A stretch of 64,000 nucleotides of DNA, taken from the NCBI GenBank assembly GCA_964592125.1, contig CAZQBV010000001.1:15694-79693 (forward strand), written 5' to 3'. The translations under genes and the position numbers were made by a program. The notes under the pieces were generated by a model. The model worked only from the letters and a program-made list of their open reading frames with translations. It was not told the DNA's origin and made no database searches. Numbering within the stretch: the stretch's first letter is position 1; every line of letters starts with the position of its first letter. This document shows, in pieces, positions 15,508-24,002 of the stretch. This DNA comes from UBA5399 sp964592125. Its GTDB lineage: Bacteria; Bacillota; Clostridia; Christensenellales; Christensenellaceae.

Positions 15508-16890
15508 ATGACAAATTTTGATGTAATTGTAATTGGCGGGGGCCCGGGCGGCTATGTGGCAGCAATAAAAGCTGCCCTTGCCGGCAAAAAAACCGCTGTG
15601 ATAGAGCAGGAAAACTTGGGTGGTGTGTGCCTGAACTGGGGCTGCATCCCCACCAAGTCTCTGCTGCGCAATGCGGAAATCATTCATGACCTTTCCGAAG
15701 GGGAAAAGTTTGGCTTTTCGGTTTCGGGCATTCAGGCAGACTATGCAAAAGCGCAAAAAAGAAGCCGCGAAGTAAGCGGTAAGCTGGTGCGCGGCATAGA
15801 CTATTTGATGAAGAAAAATAAGATAACAGTGCTAAAAGCAACAGCAAAGTTTTCCGGTAAAAAAGAACTGACACTGTCCACCGGCGAAAAAGTATCGGCA
15901 CAGAATATCATTATTGCTACGGGTAGCAAGCCCTTTGCACTGCCCATGCTGGATTATTCTCAGGCAAACGTGTGGGATAGCAAGCGTGCGCTGCAGGCAA
16001 CCACTGCGCCCAAAAGTATTTTGGTGGTGGGAGCGGGTGCCATTGGCATGGAATTTGCAACTGTGTTTGCCGCATATGGCAGCAAGGTAACCATTGTAGA
16101 GATGTTGCCACGGTTGCTTCCCAATGAAGATGAAGAAGTGTCGGCATTGGTGCAGAAGGAATTTGTGAAAAAGGGATTTACAGTGCATGTGAATACCAAA
16201 GTAGCGGATGTAAAGAACGATGGCAAAACAGTGAAAGCAACACTAGAGTGCGGCGGAAAGAGCCAGACAGTTGAGGCTGAAGTGATTTTGGCGGCGACGG
16301 GAATTTCGCCCAACACACAGGAACTAAACCTAGCGGCGGCAGGCGTGAAAACCAACCAGCGCGGGTATGTAGAAGTGGATGACAAAATGCGCACATCCGC
16401 GGCGGGAATTTACGCCATTGGCGATGTGAATGGCAAGCTGGCGCTGGCGCATACGGCAAGCGCACAGGGAATGTTGGCAGTGGATGCCATTTGCGGCAAA
16501 CAAACGCAGGCAATCAACTATGACAATATACCCAAATGTACCTATGCTGTGCCTGAAGTGGCCAGTGCAGGGCTGACAGAACAGGAAGCGAAAAAGCGCG
16601 GCTTGAACGTGAAAACAGCGGTATTTCCACTGTCTGCAAACGGAAAAGCAATTTCCTATGGGGATGAAACGGGCTTTGTGAAGCTGGTTTACGATGTAAA
16701 GTATGGTCAACTTTTGGGTGCGCACCTTGTGGGCATTCATGTAACCGAAATGATTTGGGGTATTGTGGGATACCTGGGTATGGAAATGACAATTGAAGAG
16801 ATGGCACACGTAATCCACCCACACCCAACGGTGAGTGAGGCAATTATGGAAGCTGCGCATATTGCGCACGGACAGCCCATTCACATTTAG
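15508..16890 (+). CDS. lpdA: dihydrolipoyl dehydrogenase, E3 component
   Basis: 460 aa. FAD motif VIGGGPGGYVAAIKAA; redox-active disulfide GGVCLNWGCIPTKS; NAD motif VVGAGAIGMEFATVFAAYG; second FAD stretch IYAIGDVNGKLALAHTAS; C-terminal active-site HPHPTVSEAIMEA. It reoxidises dihydrolipoyl-E2 with NAD+. Being the last of four contiguous complex genes, 13 bp after E2, it is probably dedicated to this complex. A GC-rich hairpin 57 bp downstream may end or attenuate the transcript. Confidence 0.95.
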   Translation: MTNFDVIVIGGGPGGYVAAIKAALAGKKTAVIEQENLGGVCLNWGCIPTKSLLRNAEIIHDLSEGEKFGFSVSGIQADYAKAQKRSREVSGKLVRGIDYLMKKNKITVLKATAKFSGKKELTLSTGEKVSAQNIIIATGSKPFALPMLDYSQANVWDSKRALQATTAPKSILVVGAGAIGMEFATVFAAYGSKVTIVEMLPRLLPNEDEEVSALVQKEFVKKGFTVHVNTKVADVKNDGKTVKATLECGGKSQTVEAEVILAATGISPNTQELNLAAAGVKTNQRGYVEVDDKMRTSAAGIYAIGDVNGKLALAHTASAQGMLAVDAICGKQTQAINYDNIPKCTYAVPEVASAGLTEQEAKKRGLNVKTAVFPLSANGKAISYGDETGFVKLVYDVKYGQLLGAHLVGIHVTEMIWGIVGYLGMEMTIEEMAHVIHPHPTVSEAIMEAAHIAHGQPIHI

Positions 16891-16946
16891 AATTTATATT
16901 TGTAGGTTTTTGTTCCGAATGGGAGCAAGGGTATGTCCAAATAGAG

Positions 16947-16988
16947 CCGCCAGATTGTGTAAAACTATATGCAGTCTGGCGGAGTTTT
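16947..16988 (+). terminator. GC-rich hairpin after lpdA, weak terminator or attenuator
   Basis: CCGCCAGA / TCTGGCGG, an exact 8-bp stem with a 20-nt loop, followed by AGTTTT. The short T-tract suggests partial termination before the downstream genes. Confidence 0.5.
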
Positions 16989-17036
16989 GGAATTTACACA
17001 GTTTGCTGTAAATGCATAAACAGAAAGGAAAATACT

Positions 17037-17192
17037 ATGATGAAGAGAAAACCAGAATGCAGTGTTATTTGCCCCGTATGTGGGCTGAGACTGGCATTTG
17101 ACGAGGGCGTTTGCTATTGCCCGGCAGAGTATTGTGGCTATAAATGCGACAAATGCAAAGTAGAATTTGAAGAACAAGAAGCAAAAAAATAA
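17037..17192 (+). CDS. 51-residue zinc-ribbon-like small protein
   Basis: An ATG with AGAAAGGA 7 nt upstream opens a 51-codon frame ending at TAA 17190-17192, just 14 bp before the next gene. The product has eight cysteines: one at position 8, CPVC at 12-15, CYC at 26-28, C33, and CDKC at 37-40. The pattern suggests one or two zinc sites like a rubredoxin-style ribbon. The tail is Glu/Lys-rich. No named family recognised. The good ribosome binding site and tight spacing argue that it is real. It may be a regulatory or metal-chaperone protein of the catabolic operon. Confidence 0.7.
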   Translation: MMKRKPECSVICPVCGLRLAFDEGVCYCPAEYCGYKCDKCKVEFEEQEAKK

Positions 17193-17206
17193 AAAGGGAA
17201 TCAGCT

Positions 17207-18058
17207 ATGTCTTTTCAATATGCCTGTGCGGACTTTGCCTTTCCTTTGCTTCCGCACCAGAATGTTTTAAAATTGATTCAACTACTGGGCTTTGATGGAG
17301 TGGATATTGGGTTGTTTCAGGATAGGTCGCATCTGCAGCCATCTATGGTGTTTGACCAGCCTGCAAAACAGGGGAAGTTGCTAAAAGAAAGTGTTTTGGA
17401 TGCGGGGATTGCAGTTGCAGATGTTTTTCTGCAAAGCGATCTTGATTTTTCGGTGAAGGCAATCAACCATCCCAATTCAAAGGTGCGTGAAGAGGAACGA
17501 GTTCAATTTCAAAAATTGATAGAATATGCCATTGCTGCAGGAAGTAAGCATATTACCTGCTTGCCCGGGGTGCATTTTGAAGAGGAAACCTACGAAAGCT
17601 CTTACCAGAGAGTGGTGGAAGAACTGCTGTGGCGGGTGGATATGGCGCAGCAGGCTGGGCTGATATTTGCTGTGGAGGCACATTTGGGCTCTATTGTGGA
17701 TACGCCGGAAAAAACAGCAAAGCTGGTGCAGGATACACAAGGACTGACTCTTACGCTGGACTATACGCATTTCGCAAAAATGGGAATACCGGACGAGCGG
17801 GTACATCCGCTGATTACTCATGCTTCCCACTTTCATGCTAGGGGCGCGGCCAAAGGCAAACTGCAAACTGTGATTGGTGAAAATGCCATTGATTACAATG
17901 CCATTATCAAAGAAATGAAACGAACACACTATCAAGGGTTTGTTGGCGTAGAGTATATATGGACAGAATGGGAAAATTGCAATCGTACAGACAATGTTTC
18001 CGAAAGCATTCAGTTGATGCAAGCTATGAAAGAAGCGGAAAAAGAACCAAGTATGTAA
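17207..18058 (+). CDS. sugar phosphate isomerase/epimerase (TIM barrel, AP-endonuclease-2 fold)
   Basis: 283 aa. Xylose-isomerase-like barrel: an early LLGFDGVDIGLF strand, metal-ligand Glu in AVEAHLGS, Asp/His in LTLDYTHFAKMG, His in SHFHARGAAKG, and a last Glu in GFVGVEYIWTEW. Relatives include hydroxypyruvate isomerase, tagatose/psicose epimerases and 2-oxo-tetronate isomerase. Hydroxypyruvate isomerase would feed tartronate semialdehyde directly to the GarR enzyme of this locus, which makes that activity attractive, but the sequence does not prove it. Confidence 0.8.
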   Translation: MSFQYACADFAFPLLPHQNVLKLIQLLGFDGVDIGLFQDRSHLQPSMVFDQPAKQGKLLKESVLDAGIAVADVFLQSDLDFSVKAINHPNSKVREEERVQFQKLIEYAIAAGSKHITCLPGVHFEEETYESSYQRVVEELLWRVDMAQQAGLIFAVEAHLGSIVDTPEKTAKLVQDTQGLTLTLDYTHFAKMGIPDERVHPLITHASHFHARGAAKGKLQTVIGENAIDYNAIIKEMKRTHYQGFVGVEYIWTEWENCNRTDNVSESIQLMQAMKEAEKEPSM

Positions 18059-18108
18059 TAAGCTTGCATGCTGTCTAAAAAATAGTATAAACAAATGGGG
18101 AACCGGAG

Positions 18109-19251
18109 ATGAAAATAGTCATTGCGCCAGATTCGTTTAAAGGCACAGTTAGCTCTGTGGAAATATGCGATATAGTGGAAAAAAGCATACTGAAGAATGT
18201 ACCGGATGCACAGGTCATAAAAGTGCCTATTGCTGATGGCGGAGAGGGTATGGTAGCGGCCTATTTGGCAAGTAGCGGTGGTAAAATAATTGAAAAACAA
18301 GTAACGGGGCCTAATTTTACGCAGGTAAAAGCCTTTTATGGAATTTTGCCAGACGGAAAAACTGCTGTGATTGAAATGGCGGCGGCAAGTGGGGTTACCC
18401 TAACCTGCGAGCCCAAGCAACCAATGAACGCAACCTCCTATGGTACAGGTCAACTGGTGGTGGATGCGGTGGAAAAGGGCTGTACAAAAATTATTTTGGG
18501 CATTGGGGGCAGTGCCACTATGGATGGCGGTGCGGGAATGGCAAGTGCGCTGGGCATTCTATTTTTGGATAAGGATGGAAAGGAAATACCGCTTACGCCA
18601 AACGGGCTGAAAACTTTAAATTCAATTTCTACCGATAAGGTTCCAGATAACTTGCAACAGGTAGAATTTTTGATTGCCTGCGATGTGCGCAATGTATTGT
18701 GTGGGGCAAACGGCGCAGCGCATGTTTTTGGCAAGCAAAAGGGTGCAACCGTTGAGCAGATTGAAGAGATTGATGGCATACTGGAAATGTTTGCAGGCGC
18801 TCTTCTGGAAAAAACGGGGCAAGATCTGCTGCAAATACCGGGAACAGGCGCGGCAGGCGGAATGGCGTTGCCATTGCTGGCTTTCTTTCATGCAAAAATG
18901 GTGCCGGGGATAGACTTGCTTTTGGATGCAGTGGAATTTGAGAATAAAATTCAAGATGCCGATATGGTAATTACAGGTGAAGGAATGTTGGATGGGCAAA
19001 GCATGGAAGGCAAGGTGGTTATTGGCATTGCAAAAAGGGCAAAGGCTTGTGGAGTGCCAGTGGTTGCTTTGGTAGGGGATATAGGGCAACATTACGAGCG
19101 CGCTTATAAGGAAGGCGTAACTGCCATTTTTTCTACCAATAAAGCAGCAGTGCCATTTGAGATTGCAAAACTTACCAGCAAAGAAGATTTAGAACTATTG
19201 GCAGATTCGCTATTTGCGTTTAAAATGATAGGTAGAAACTTAGAAAAATAG
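18109..19251 (+). CDS. garK: glycerate 2-kinase (GlxK/GarK family)
   Basis: 380 aa, the usual length. It begins MKIVIAPDSFKGTVSSVEIC and contains PIADGGEGMVAAYLAS, GIGGSATMDGGAGMASALG, and GTGAAGGMALPLLAFF, all hallmarks of the type-I glycerate kinase family. It phosphorylates D-glycerate with ATP to 2-phosphoglycerate, which enters lower glycolysis; pyruvate kinase lies 2 kb downstream. It is in the same direction as the tartronate semialdehyde reductase, completing a two-step route from tartronate semialdehyde to glycolysis. CGGAG directly precedes the ATG. Confidence 0.92.
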   Translation: MKIVIAPDSFKGTVSSVEICDIVEKSILKNVPDAQVIKVPIADGGEGMVAAYLASSGGKIIEKQVTGPNFTQVKAFYGILPDGKTAVIEMAAASGVTLTCEPKQPMNATSYGTGQLVVDAVEKGCTKIILGIGGSATMDGGAGMASALGILFLDKDGKEIPLTPNGLKTLNSISTDKVPDNLQQVEFLIACDVRNVLCGANGAAHVFGKQKGATVEQIEEIDGILEMFAGALLEKTGQDLLQIPGTGAAGGMALPLLAFFHAKMVPGIDLLLDAVEFENKIQDADMVITGEGMLDGQSMEGKVVIGIAKRAKACGVPVVALVGDIGQHYERAYKEGVTAIFSTNKAAVPFEIAKLTSKEDLELLADSLFAFKMIGRNLEK

Positions 19252-19268
19252 TTTGGGGGAGTTGCTGT

Positions 19269-20027
19269 ATGAGAATTGGAAGAGTGCAGGTGCACGAAAG
19301 AATAGTTTATGCAGAAATAAAGGAAGAGAGTGCCCATTGCCTTGAAGGGGAGCCGTTTGAGGAAATTCGATACACGGGCGAAAGCTACCCATTAAGCGAG
19401 TGCAAATTGCTTGCGCCCACTGTGCCGCAGGATATTGTTGCTGTGGGGCTGAACTATAAAAAACATGCGGAAGAAATTGAAATGAGTCTGCGGAAGGAGC
19501 CCCTTTTGTTTTCTAAGCTGATTAGCTCTGTGCTAAACCCAGAGGAAACAATTATAAAACCCGCACCAAATGTTTCGAAACAACTGGATTATGAGGCAGA
19601 GCTGGCCTTTGTGGTGGGCAAAACTTGCCGTAATATAAAAAAAGAGGATGCTTGGGACTATATTTTTGGCTACACTTGCCTGAATGACGTGACCGCGCGG
19701 GATTTGCAGGATATGACTGACCAATGGCAGCGTTGCAAAGGGTTTGATACCTTTTGCCCCTTTGGCCCATGGGTGGAAACGGAACTGGATCCTTCGTCAT
19801 TGCGTTTGCGCGCAGTGTTGAATGGCAAAACGGTGCAGGATGCAAACACCAAAGATTTTATTTTTGACATTCCTACATTGCTGGAATATATCAGTGGGTT
19901 TAAAACCCTATATCCGGGAGATGTTGTGGCCACGGGTACGCCAGGGGGCATTGGCCCCATGCAGCTGGGAGACGAGATAAAAGTGGTGATAGATGGCATT
20001 GGGGAACTGCGAAACAGAGTGGGATAA
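19269..20027 (+). CDS. fumarylacetoacetate hydrolase family protein
   Basis: 252 aa. Short N-terminal domain, then the FAH core: VGLNYKKHAEE, metal ligands in LDYEAELAFVVGK (E-x-E) and a downstream Asp (TCLNDVTARDLQ), KGFDTFCPFGPW, and the C-terminal GDVVATGTPGGIGPM. Enzymes of this family hydrolyse or decarboxylate 2-oxo-4-ketoacids. In oxidative sugar-acid pathways they split 2,4-dioxo-3-deoxy acids into pyruvate plus a hydroxy acid. Last gene of the locus, followed by a strong terminator. The substrate is unknown. Confidence 0.85.
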   Translation: MRIGRVQVHERIVYAEIKEESAHCLEGEPFEEIRYTGESYPLSECKLLAPTVPQDIVAVGLNYKKHAEEIEMSLRKEPLLFSKLISSVLNPEETIIKPAPNVSKQLDYEAELAFVVGKTCRNIKKEDAWDYIFGYTCLNDVTARDLQDMTDQWQRCKGFDTFCPFGPWVETELDPSSLRLRAVLNGKTVQDANTKDFIFDIPTLLEYISGFKTLYPGDVVATGTPGGIGPMQLGDEIKVVIDGIGELRNRVG

Positions 20028-20054
20028 CCAGCAAGAGATAGAATTGAACAAACA

Positions 20055-20082
20055 AAAAAGGCGCTAAAAAGCGTCTTTTTTT
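20055..20082 (+). terminator. bidirectional rho-independent terminator
   Basis: GGCGCT-AAAA-AGCGTC stem-loop flanked by an A6 tract on the left and T7 on the right. It ends the catabolic operon on the + strand and, read on the - strand, closes the tRNA-Thr transcript. Confidence 0.85.
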
Positions 20083-20083
20083 G

Positions 20084-20159
20084 TGGAGCTGACGGGGGGA
20101 CTCGAACCCCCGACCTGCTGATTACGAATCAGCTGCGCTACCATCTGTGCCACGTCAGC
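20084..20159 (-). tRNA. tRNA-Thr (anticodon CGT)
   Basis: 76 nt on the minus strand with encoded CCA. Acceptor stem GCTGACG/CGTCAGC, anticodon stem GCTGA/TCAGC with loop TTCGTAA (anticodon CGT, reads ACG), T-arm GGGGG-TTCGAGT-CCCCC. The D-arm GCAC...GCGC contains one A-C mismatch. It has its own promoter upstream. Confidence 0.95.
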
Positions 20160-20171
20160 ATAACCTTTTTA

Positions 20172-20200
20172 ATAGTACCATACAGTATTTTTAAAATCAA
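20172..20200 (-). promoter_or_regulatory. promoter of tRNA-Thr
   Basis: TTGATT, 17-bp spacer, TACTAT on the minus strand, ending 12 bp before the first base of the tRNA. Confidence 0.7.
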
Positions 20201-20278
20201 TAACTTTTACTTAAGTGCAAGTACTCTTTTTGTTCTTTTGTTTATAAAAAATTAATAAGCTAGCATAGCCTGCCAAGC

Positions 20279-20307
20279 TTGCGGGAAGCAAGTAGTGCGT
20301 GTATAAT
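20279..20307 (+). promoter_or_regulatory. candidate promoter of the phosphofructokinase-pyk operon
   Basis: A perfect TATAAT at 20302-20307 with TTGCGG 17 bp upstream. It lies 40 bp from the start codon. The -35 match is poor. Confidence 0.5.
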
Positions 20308-20347
20308 GTGTTTTGGTGTTTATATATAATTGTGAAAGGAAAAAAAT

Positions 20348-21271
20348 ATGGTATTATGCTTATATGTAAATCCTACTATAGATAAAACCATCTATTTGAA
20401 CAGTTTTATTTATGGTGGTACCAATAGACCTTACAAAGTGGTTACGGATGGTGCTGGCAAGGCAATCAACACCGCTGTTGTGTTGAAAGAACTGGATCAA
20501 AAAGTATGTGTGAAGGGGCTGATTTACCAGTCGGATGGCGAAATTATAACTGGTAGGTTGGATAGCCACCAGATTTCTTATGAATGTTGTAGACTGGAAG
20601 GGGCATCCCGTACAAACACAAAAATTTTTGATGCGGAGAAACAGACCATTACGGAGATAAATGAAAGTGGTGAAAAAGTAACGCCGCAGATTTTGAAAGA
20701 AATTGCGGATCAATTGTGTGATTCGGCGCAAAAGGATGATGTTGTGGTGCTGACGGGCAGCTTGCCACCGGGGTGCGAACCTGGATATTATGCAGACATT
20801 ATTGGCGCTTTACATAAAAAGGGAATACGATGTGTTTTGGATGCAGATGGTGAAGTTTTAAAATTAGGAGTGCGGCAAAAACCATTTCTAATTAAACCCA
20901 ATACGGATGAACTGGCAGTGCTAACTGGGAAAAAAGCTACTACTGTAGCTGAAGTGAAGGAAGCCTGCGAAAAGTTGCTAGAACAAGGTATTGGCATTGT
21001 GGCGGTATCCATGGGCAGCGAAGGAGCGGTTATTTGCAGCAAAGAGGCAGCCTATTTTGCACAGCCAATAAAAGTAAAAGTACTTTCTACAGTAGGTGCA
21101 GGGGATTCTATGGTTGCGGGAATGGTGGCCAACCTATATAGTTCACCAGACAAAATGCTGCATGCAGGTGTTGCCGCGGCAACGGCCTCAATTACGAGAG
21201 AGGGAACTCGGCTTTGCACAAGGGAACTGTTTGAACAGTTTTATAAACAAGTAAAAATAGAGCGATTATAA
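20348..21271 (+). CDS. 1-phosphofructokinase-family hexose kinase (PfkB type)
   Basis: 307 aa. Ribokinase/PfkB fold: start LYVNPTIDKTIYL, GAGKAINTAVVLKEL as substrate-binding signature, VVLTGSLPPGC, IKPNTDELAVLTG, and the ATP/anion-hole motif STVGAGDSMVAGMVAN with the catalytic Asp. It phosphorylates a sugar phosphate (fructose 1-phosphate, fructose 6-phosphate or tagatose 6-phosphate) in the cytoplasm. It sits 11 bp before pyruvate kinase, which suggests a glycolytic rather than PTS-fructose role, since no fruA or fruR is next to it. Confidence 0.85.
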   Translation: MVLCLYVNPTIDKTIYLNSFIYGGTNRPYKVVTDGAGKAINTAVVLKELDQKVCVKGLIYQSDGEIITGRLDSHQISYECCRLEGASRTNTKIFDAEKQTITEINESGEKVTPQILKEIADQLCDSAQKDDVVVLTGSLPPGCEPGYYADIIGALHKKGIRCVLDADGEVLKLGVRQKPFLIKPNTDELAVLTGKKATTVAEVKEACEKLLEQGIGIVAVSMGSEGAVICSKEAAYFAQPIKVKVLSTVGAGDSMVAGMVANLYSSPDKMLHAGVAAATASITREGTRLCTRELFEQFYKQVKIERL

Positions 21272-21282
21272 AGGAAAAGGAC

Positions 21283-23031
21283 ATGAGGAAAACAAAAATA
21301 ATATGTACGTTGGGTCCGGCATGTGAAGATATAAAAATAATGAAAAAGATGCTGCAAGCAGGTATGGATGTAGCAAGATTAAACTTTTCGCACGGTGACC
21401 ATGAAGAACAATTGAAACGTCTAAAAAAACTAAGAAAACTAAGCACTGAAATGGGGATATATTTGCCTTGTATGCTGGATACCAAAGGCCCCGAAATACG
21501 TATTGGGTCTTTTGAAAATGGCGTGGCGGTATTGAAAAAAGATCAAATATTTACGCTTACTACGGAGGATGTACTGGGAACGGAAGATAAGGTTTCCGTT
21601 TCTTTTAAAAATTTGCCCAGTGATGTGCACGAGGGCGCCACCATTCTAATTGATGATGGATTGGTTGGCATGACTGTGATTAGCACCACACAAACTGATG
21701 TGGTGTGTAAGGTGGTAAATGGCGGGCTGTTAAGCGATAAAAAAGGCGTGAACATACCGGGCATTTCATTGTCGTTACCCTATATTAGCGAAAAAGATAA
21801 GTCTGACTTGCTGTTTGGCATAGAAAACCAGTTCGAGTTTATTGCAGCGTCTTTTACGCGCAATTCGCAGGACATATTGGATATTAAAAAATTGCTAGAT
21901 CAGAATGGTGGTAGCAAAGTTAGAATTATTGCAAAAATAGAAAATGCAGAAGGTGTAAAAAATATAGATGATATCTTGCGATTGTCGGATGGCATTATGG
22001 TGGCACGTGGCGATATGGGAGTAGAAATTCCGTTGGAAGATGTTCCCGTACTGCAGAAGAGACTGATAAATAAAGCCTATCGTGCAGGTAAAATTGTGAT
22101 TACCGCGACACAAATGTTGGATAGCATGATGCACAACCCACGGCCAACCCGAGCCGAGACTACAGATGTAGCAACGGCAATTTACGATGGAACCAGTGCC
22201 ATTATGCTTTCGGGAGAGACTGCTGCGGGGCAATACCCTGTGGAGGCAGTGGAAACAATGGCGCGTATTGCCCTTCGGGCAGAAGATGATATAGATTATG
22301 AACGCAGGCTGGAAAAAGACGAGTTGCCAGAATGTTACGATGTAACCAACGCAATATCACATGCGGCCTGCACCACAGCATATGACTTGGGGGCTGCTGC
22401 TATAATTGCAGTAACCAAAACAGGCGTAGCGGCACGGCAGGTATCGAAATACCGTCCAGCTATACCAATCATAGGCTGTTCGCCAGACCCAGTTGTGCTG
22501 CGCCAACTGAATATGTCGTGGGGTGTTTCCCCATTGGAGATGGAGAATAAGGAACTAACGGATGAGTTGTTTGAAACTGCCGTATACAATGCAAAAGAAA
22601 AAGGGATGTTGGAAAATGGAGATCTGGTAGTAATTACGGCAGGCATACCCTTGGGCATTGCGGGCACTACAAATCTACTGAAAGTGCATATGGTAGGGAA
22701 TGTGTTGGTAAAGGGCATGGGAATTAATGCGCTGTGTGCACAGGCAAACCTATGTGTGGCAAAAACAGAGCAGGAAGCCCGGCAATTTTTTAGGCAGGGC
22801 GATATTTTGGTTATTCACCACACATCAAATGATATAGTGGACTTAATGAAACGCTCAGCAGGTGTGATTACAGAAGAAGGTGGTGCGGAATCGCATGCTG
22901 CTATTGTGGGTATGGCACTAGAAATACCTGTGCTGGTAGGGGCGGTGAGTGCCACCCATTTATTAAAAAGTGGGACAATGGTAAAACTGGATGCGGAAAG
23001 AGGCCTAGTATGCAATGTGAAGCAAGACTAA
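21283..23031 (+). CDS. pyk: pyruvate kinase with C-terminal PEP-utiliser domain
   Basis: 582 aa, about 100 longer than the minimal enzyme. The core has RKTKIICTLGPA at the start, ARLNFSHGDHEEQ, the active site IIAKIENAEGVKNID with MVARGDMGVEI, and TATQMLDSMM...PRPTRAET. The extra C-terminal domain (GVITEEGGAESHAAIVGMAL) is the mobile swivelling domain of PEP-utilising enzymes without the phosphorylatable TSH-type His context of PPDK. This architecture is usual in Bacilli and many Clostridia. It converts PEP plus ADP to pyruvate plus ATP, the last step for 2-phosphoglycerate made by the upstream locus. Its end overlaps the next gene by 22 bp. Confidence 0.95.
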   Translation: MRKTKIICTLGPACEDIKIMKKMLQAGMDVARLNFSHGDHEEQLKRLKKLRKLSTEMGIYLPCMLDTKGPEIRIGSFENGVAVLKKDQIFTLTTEDVLGTEDKVSVSFKNLPSDVHEGATILIDDGLVGMTVISTTQTDVVCKVVNGGLLSDKKGVNIPGISLSLPYISEKDKSDLLFGIENQFEFIAASFTRNSQDILDIKKLLDQNGGSKVRIIAKIENAEGVKNIDDILRLSDGIMVARGDMGVEIPLEDVPVLQKRLINKAYRAGKIVITATQMLDSMMHNPRPTRAETTDVATAIYDGTSAIMLSGETAAGQYPVEAVETMARIALRAEDDIDYERRLEKDELPECYDVTNAISHAACTTAYDLGAAAIIAVTKTGVAARQVSKYRPAIPIIGCSPDPVVLRQLNMSWGVSPLEMENKELTDELFETAVYNAKEKGMLENGDLVVITAGIPLGIAGTTNLLKVHMVGNVLVKGMGINALCAQANLCVAKTEQEARQFFRQGDILVIHHTSNDIVDLMKRSAGVITEEGGAESHAAIVGMALEIPVLVGAVSATHLLKSGTMVKLDAERGLVCNVKQD

Positions 23032-23948
23032 TAGGGTCAGAAAATACACCGCAGTTTAAACCGATTCTTTTGGAATATCGAAAATTATTTGAAACGTATA
23101 CAAAGCATCATGGCTATTTGCAATCCGAAGCTTCGTTTGCCAATCATTTTATTTGGCAGCATTTTTGGGATATTCGATTTGCTGCTGACACAAAGGCGAT
23201 GTTAATTGCTATGGATAGTGATATGTACAGGCCATTGCTGTTGCCCCCGTTTTTAAAAGATATGAATGACTCTATTCTACCGCATATGCTGGCTTGTGAG
23301 GAGTATATGTTTGACACCTATGGCAGCTTTTTTATTAAGGGAGCAACAGATGAAATGGTGGCCAAGATAAAAGCCGACTGCGGTGATAGGTATCAATTTG
23401 AATACGATGCGAACAATTCTGAATATGTGTACCATGCGGAAGACTTGATTCAGCTGAAGGGCAAGAAGTACCATTCGAAGCGCAATCATATTAATACCTT
23501 TCTAAAAAAATATAATAGTAGCCTAGATGAGTATACCCCAAAATTTCGAGATGAATGTTTGCAACTGCAAGATAAATGGGCCAAAGAAAGCGAAGCAGAT
23601 GAACGTGTGGCATTCGAGGAAAAACAGTCTATCGTGAGGGCTTTGGATCACATGGAGGAGCTGGGATTGCAAGGATGTGTGGCGCGGATAGATGGACAGG
23701 TGGCTGCTTTTTCTGTGGGGGAGCGTATTAACGAAGAGGCTTGCCTGATACACATAGAAAAAGCGGATAAGGACTTTCGTGGTCTTTATGCTTATATCAA
23801 CAGGGAATTTGCAGCAAATTTTTGGAGTGATTGCAAATATATCAACCGTGAAGAGGACATGGGGGTACCGGGAATACGGAAAGCGAAACAATCCTACTAT
23901 CCTGCATTTATGGTAAATAAATACAATGTACTATTGAATCAAAAATAG
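23010..23948 (+). CDS. DUF2156 / phosphatidylglycerol lysyltransferase-like acyltransferase
   Basis: 312 aa. The ATG at 23010 lies inside the end of pyk, with AGAGG upstream, so translation is coupled. The sequence shows a double GNAT-like fold: an N-terminal part with SEASFANHFIWQHFWDIRF and a C-terminal part with YHSKRNHINTFLKKY, AFSVGERINEEACLIHIEKA, and INREEDMGVPGIRKAKQSYYP. These features mark the DUF2156 family related to the soluble domain of MprF and to FemX-like aminoacyl transferases. No transmembrane segment. The substrate is unknown. A very strong terminator follows. Confidence 0.8.
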   Translation: MQCEARLIGSENTPQFKPILLEYRKLFETYTKHHGYLQSEASFANHFIWQHFWDIRFAADTKAMLIAMDSDMYRPLLLPPFLKDMNDSILPHMLACEEYMFDTYGSFFIKGATDEMVAKIKADCGDRYQFEYDANNSEYVYHAEDLIQLKGKKYHSKRNHINTFLKKYNSSLDEYTPKFRDECLQLQDKWAKESEADERVAFEEKQSIVRALDHMEELGLQGCVARIDGQVAAFSVGERINEEACLIHIEKADKDFRGLYAYINREFAANFWSDCKYINREEDMGVPGIRKAKQSYYPAFMVNKYNVLLNQK

Positions 23949-23963
23949 CTTATGAACATTGCA

Positions 23964-23997
23964 AACGCATGTGAATTTTTATTCACATGCGTTTTTT
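23964..23997 (+). terminator. strong rho-independent terminator
   Basis: 13-bp perfect stem (AACGCATGTGAAT / ATTCACATGCGTT) with a TTTT loop and T-tail, ending the phosphofructokinase-pyk-acyltransferase operon. Confidence 0.92.
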
Positions 23998-24002
23998 ATA
24001 CG

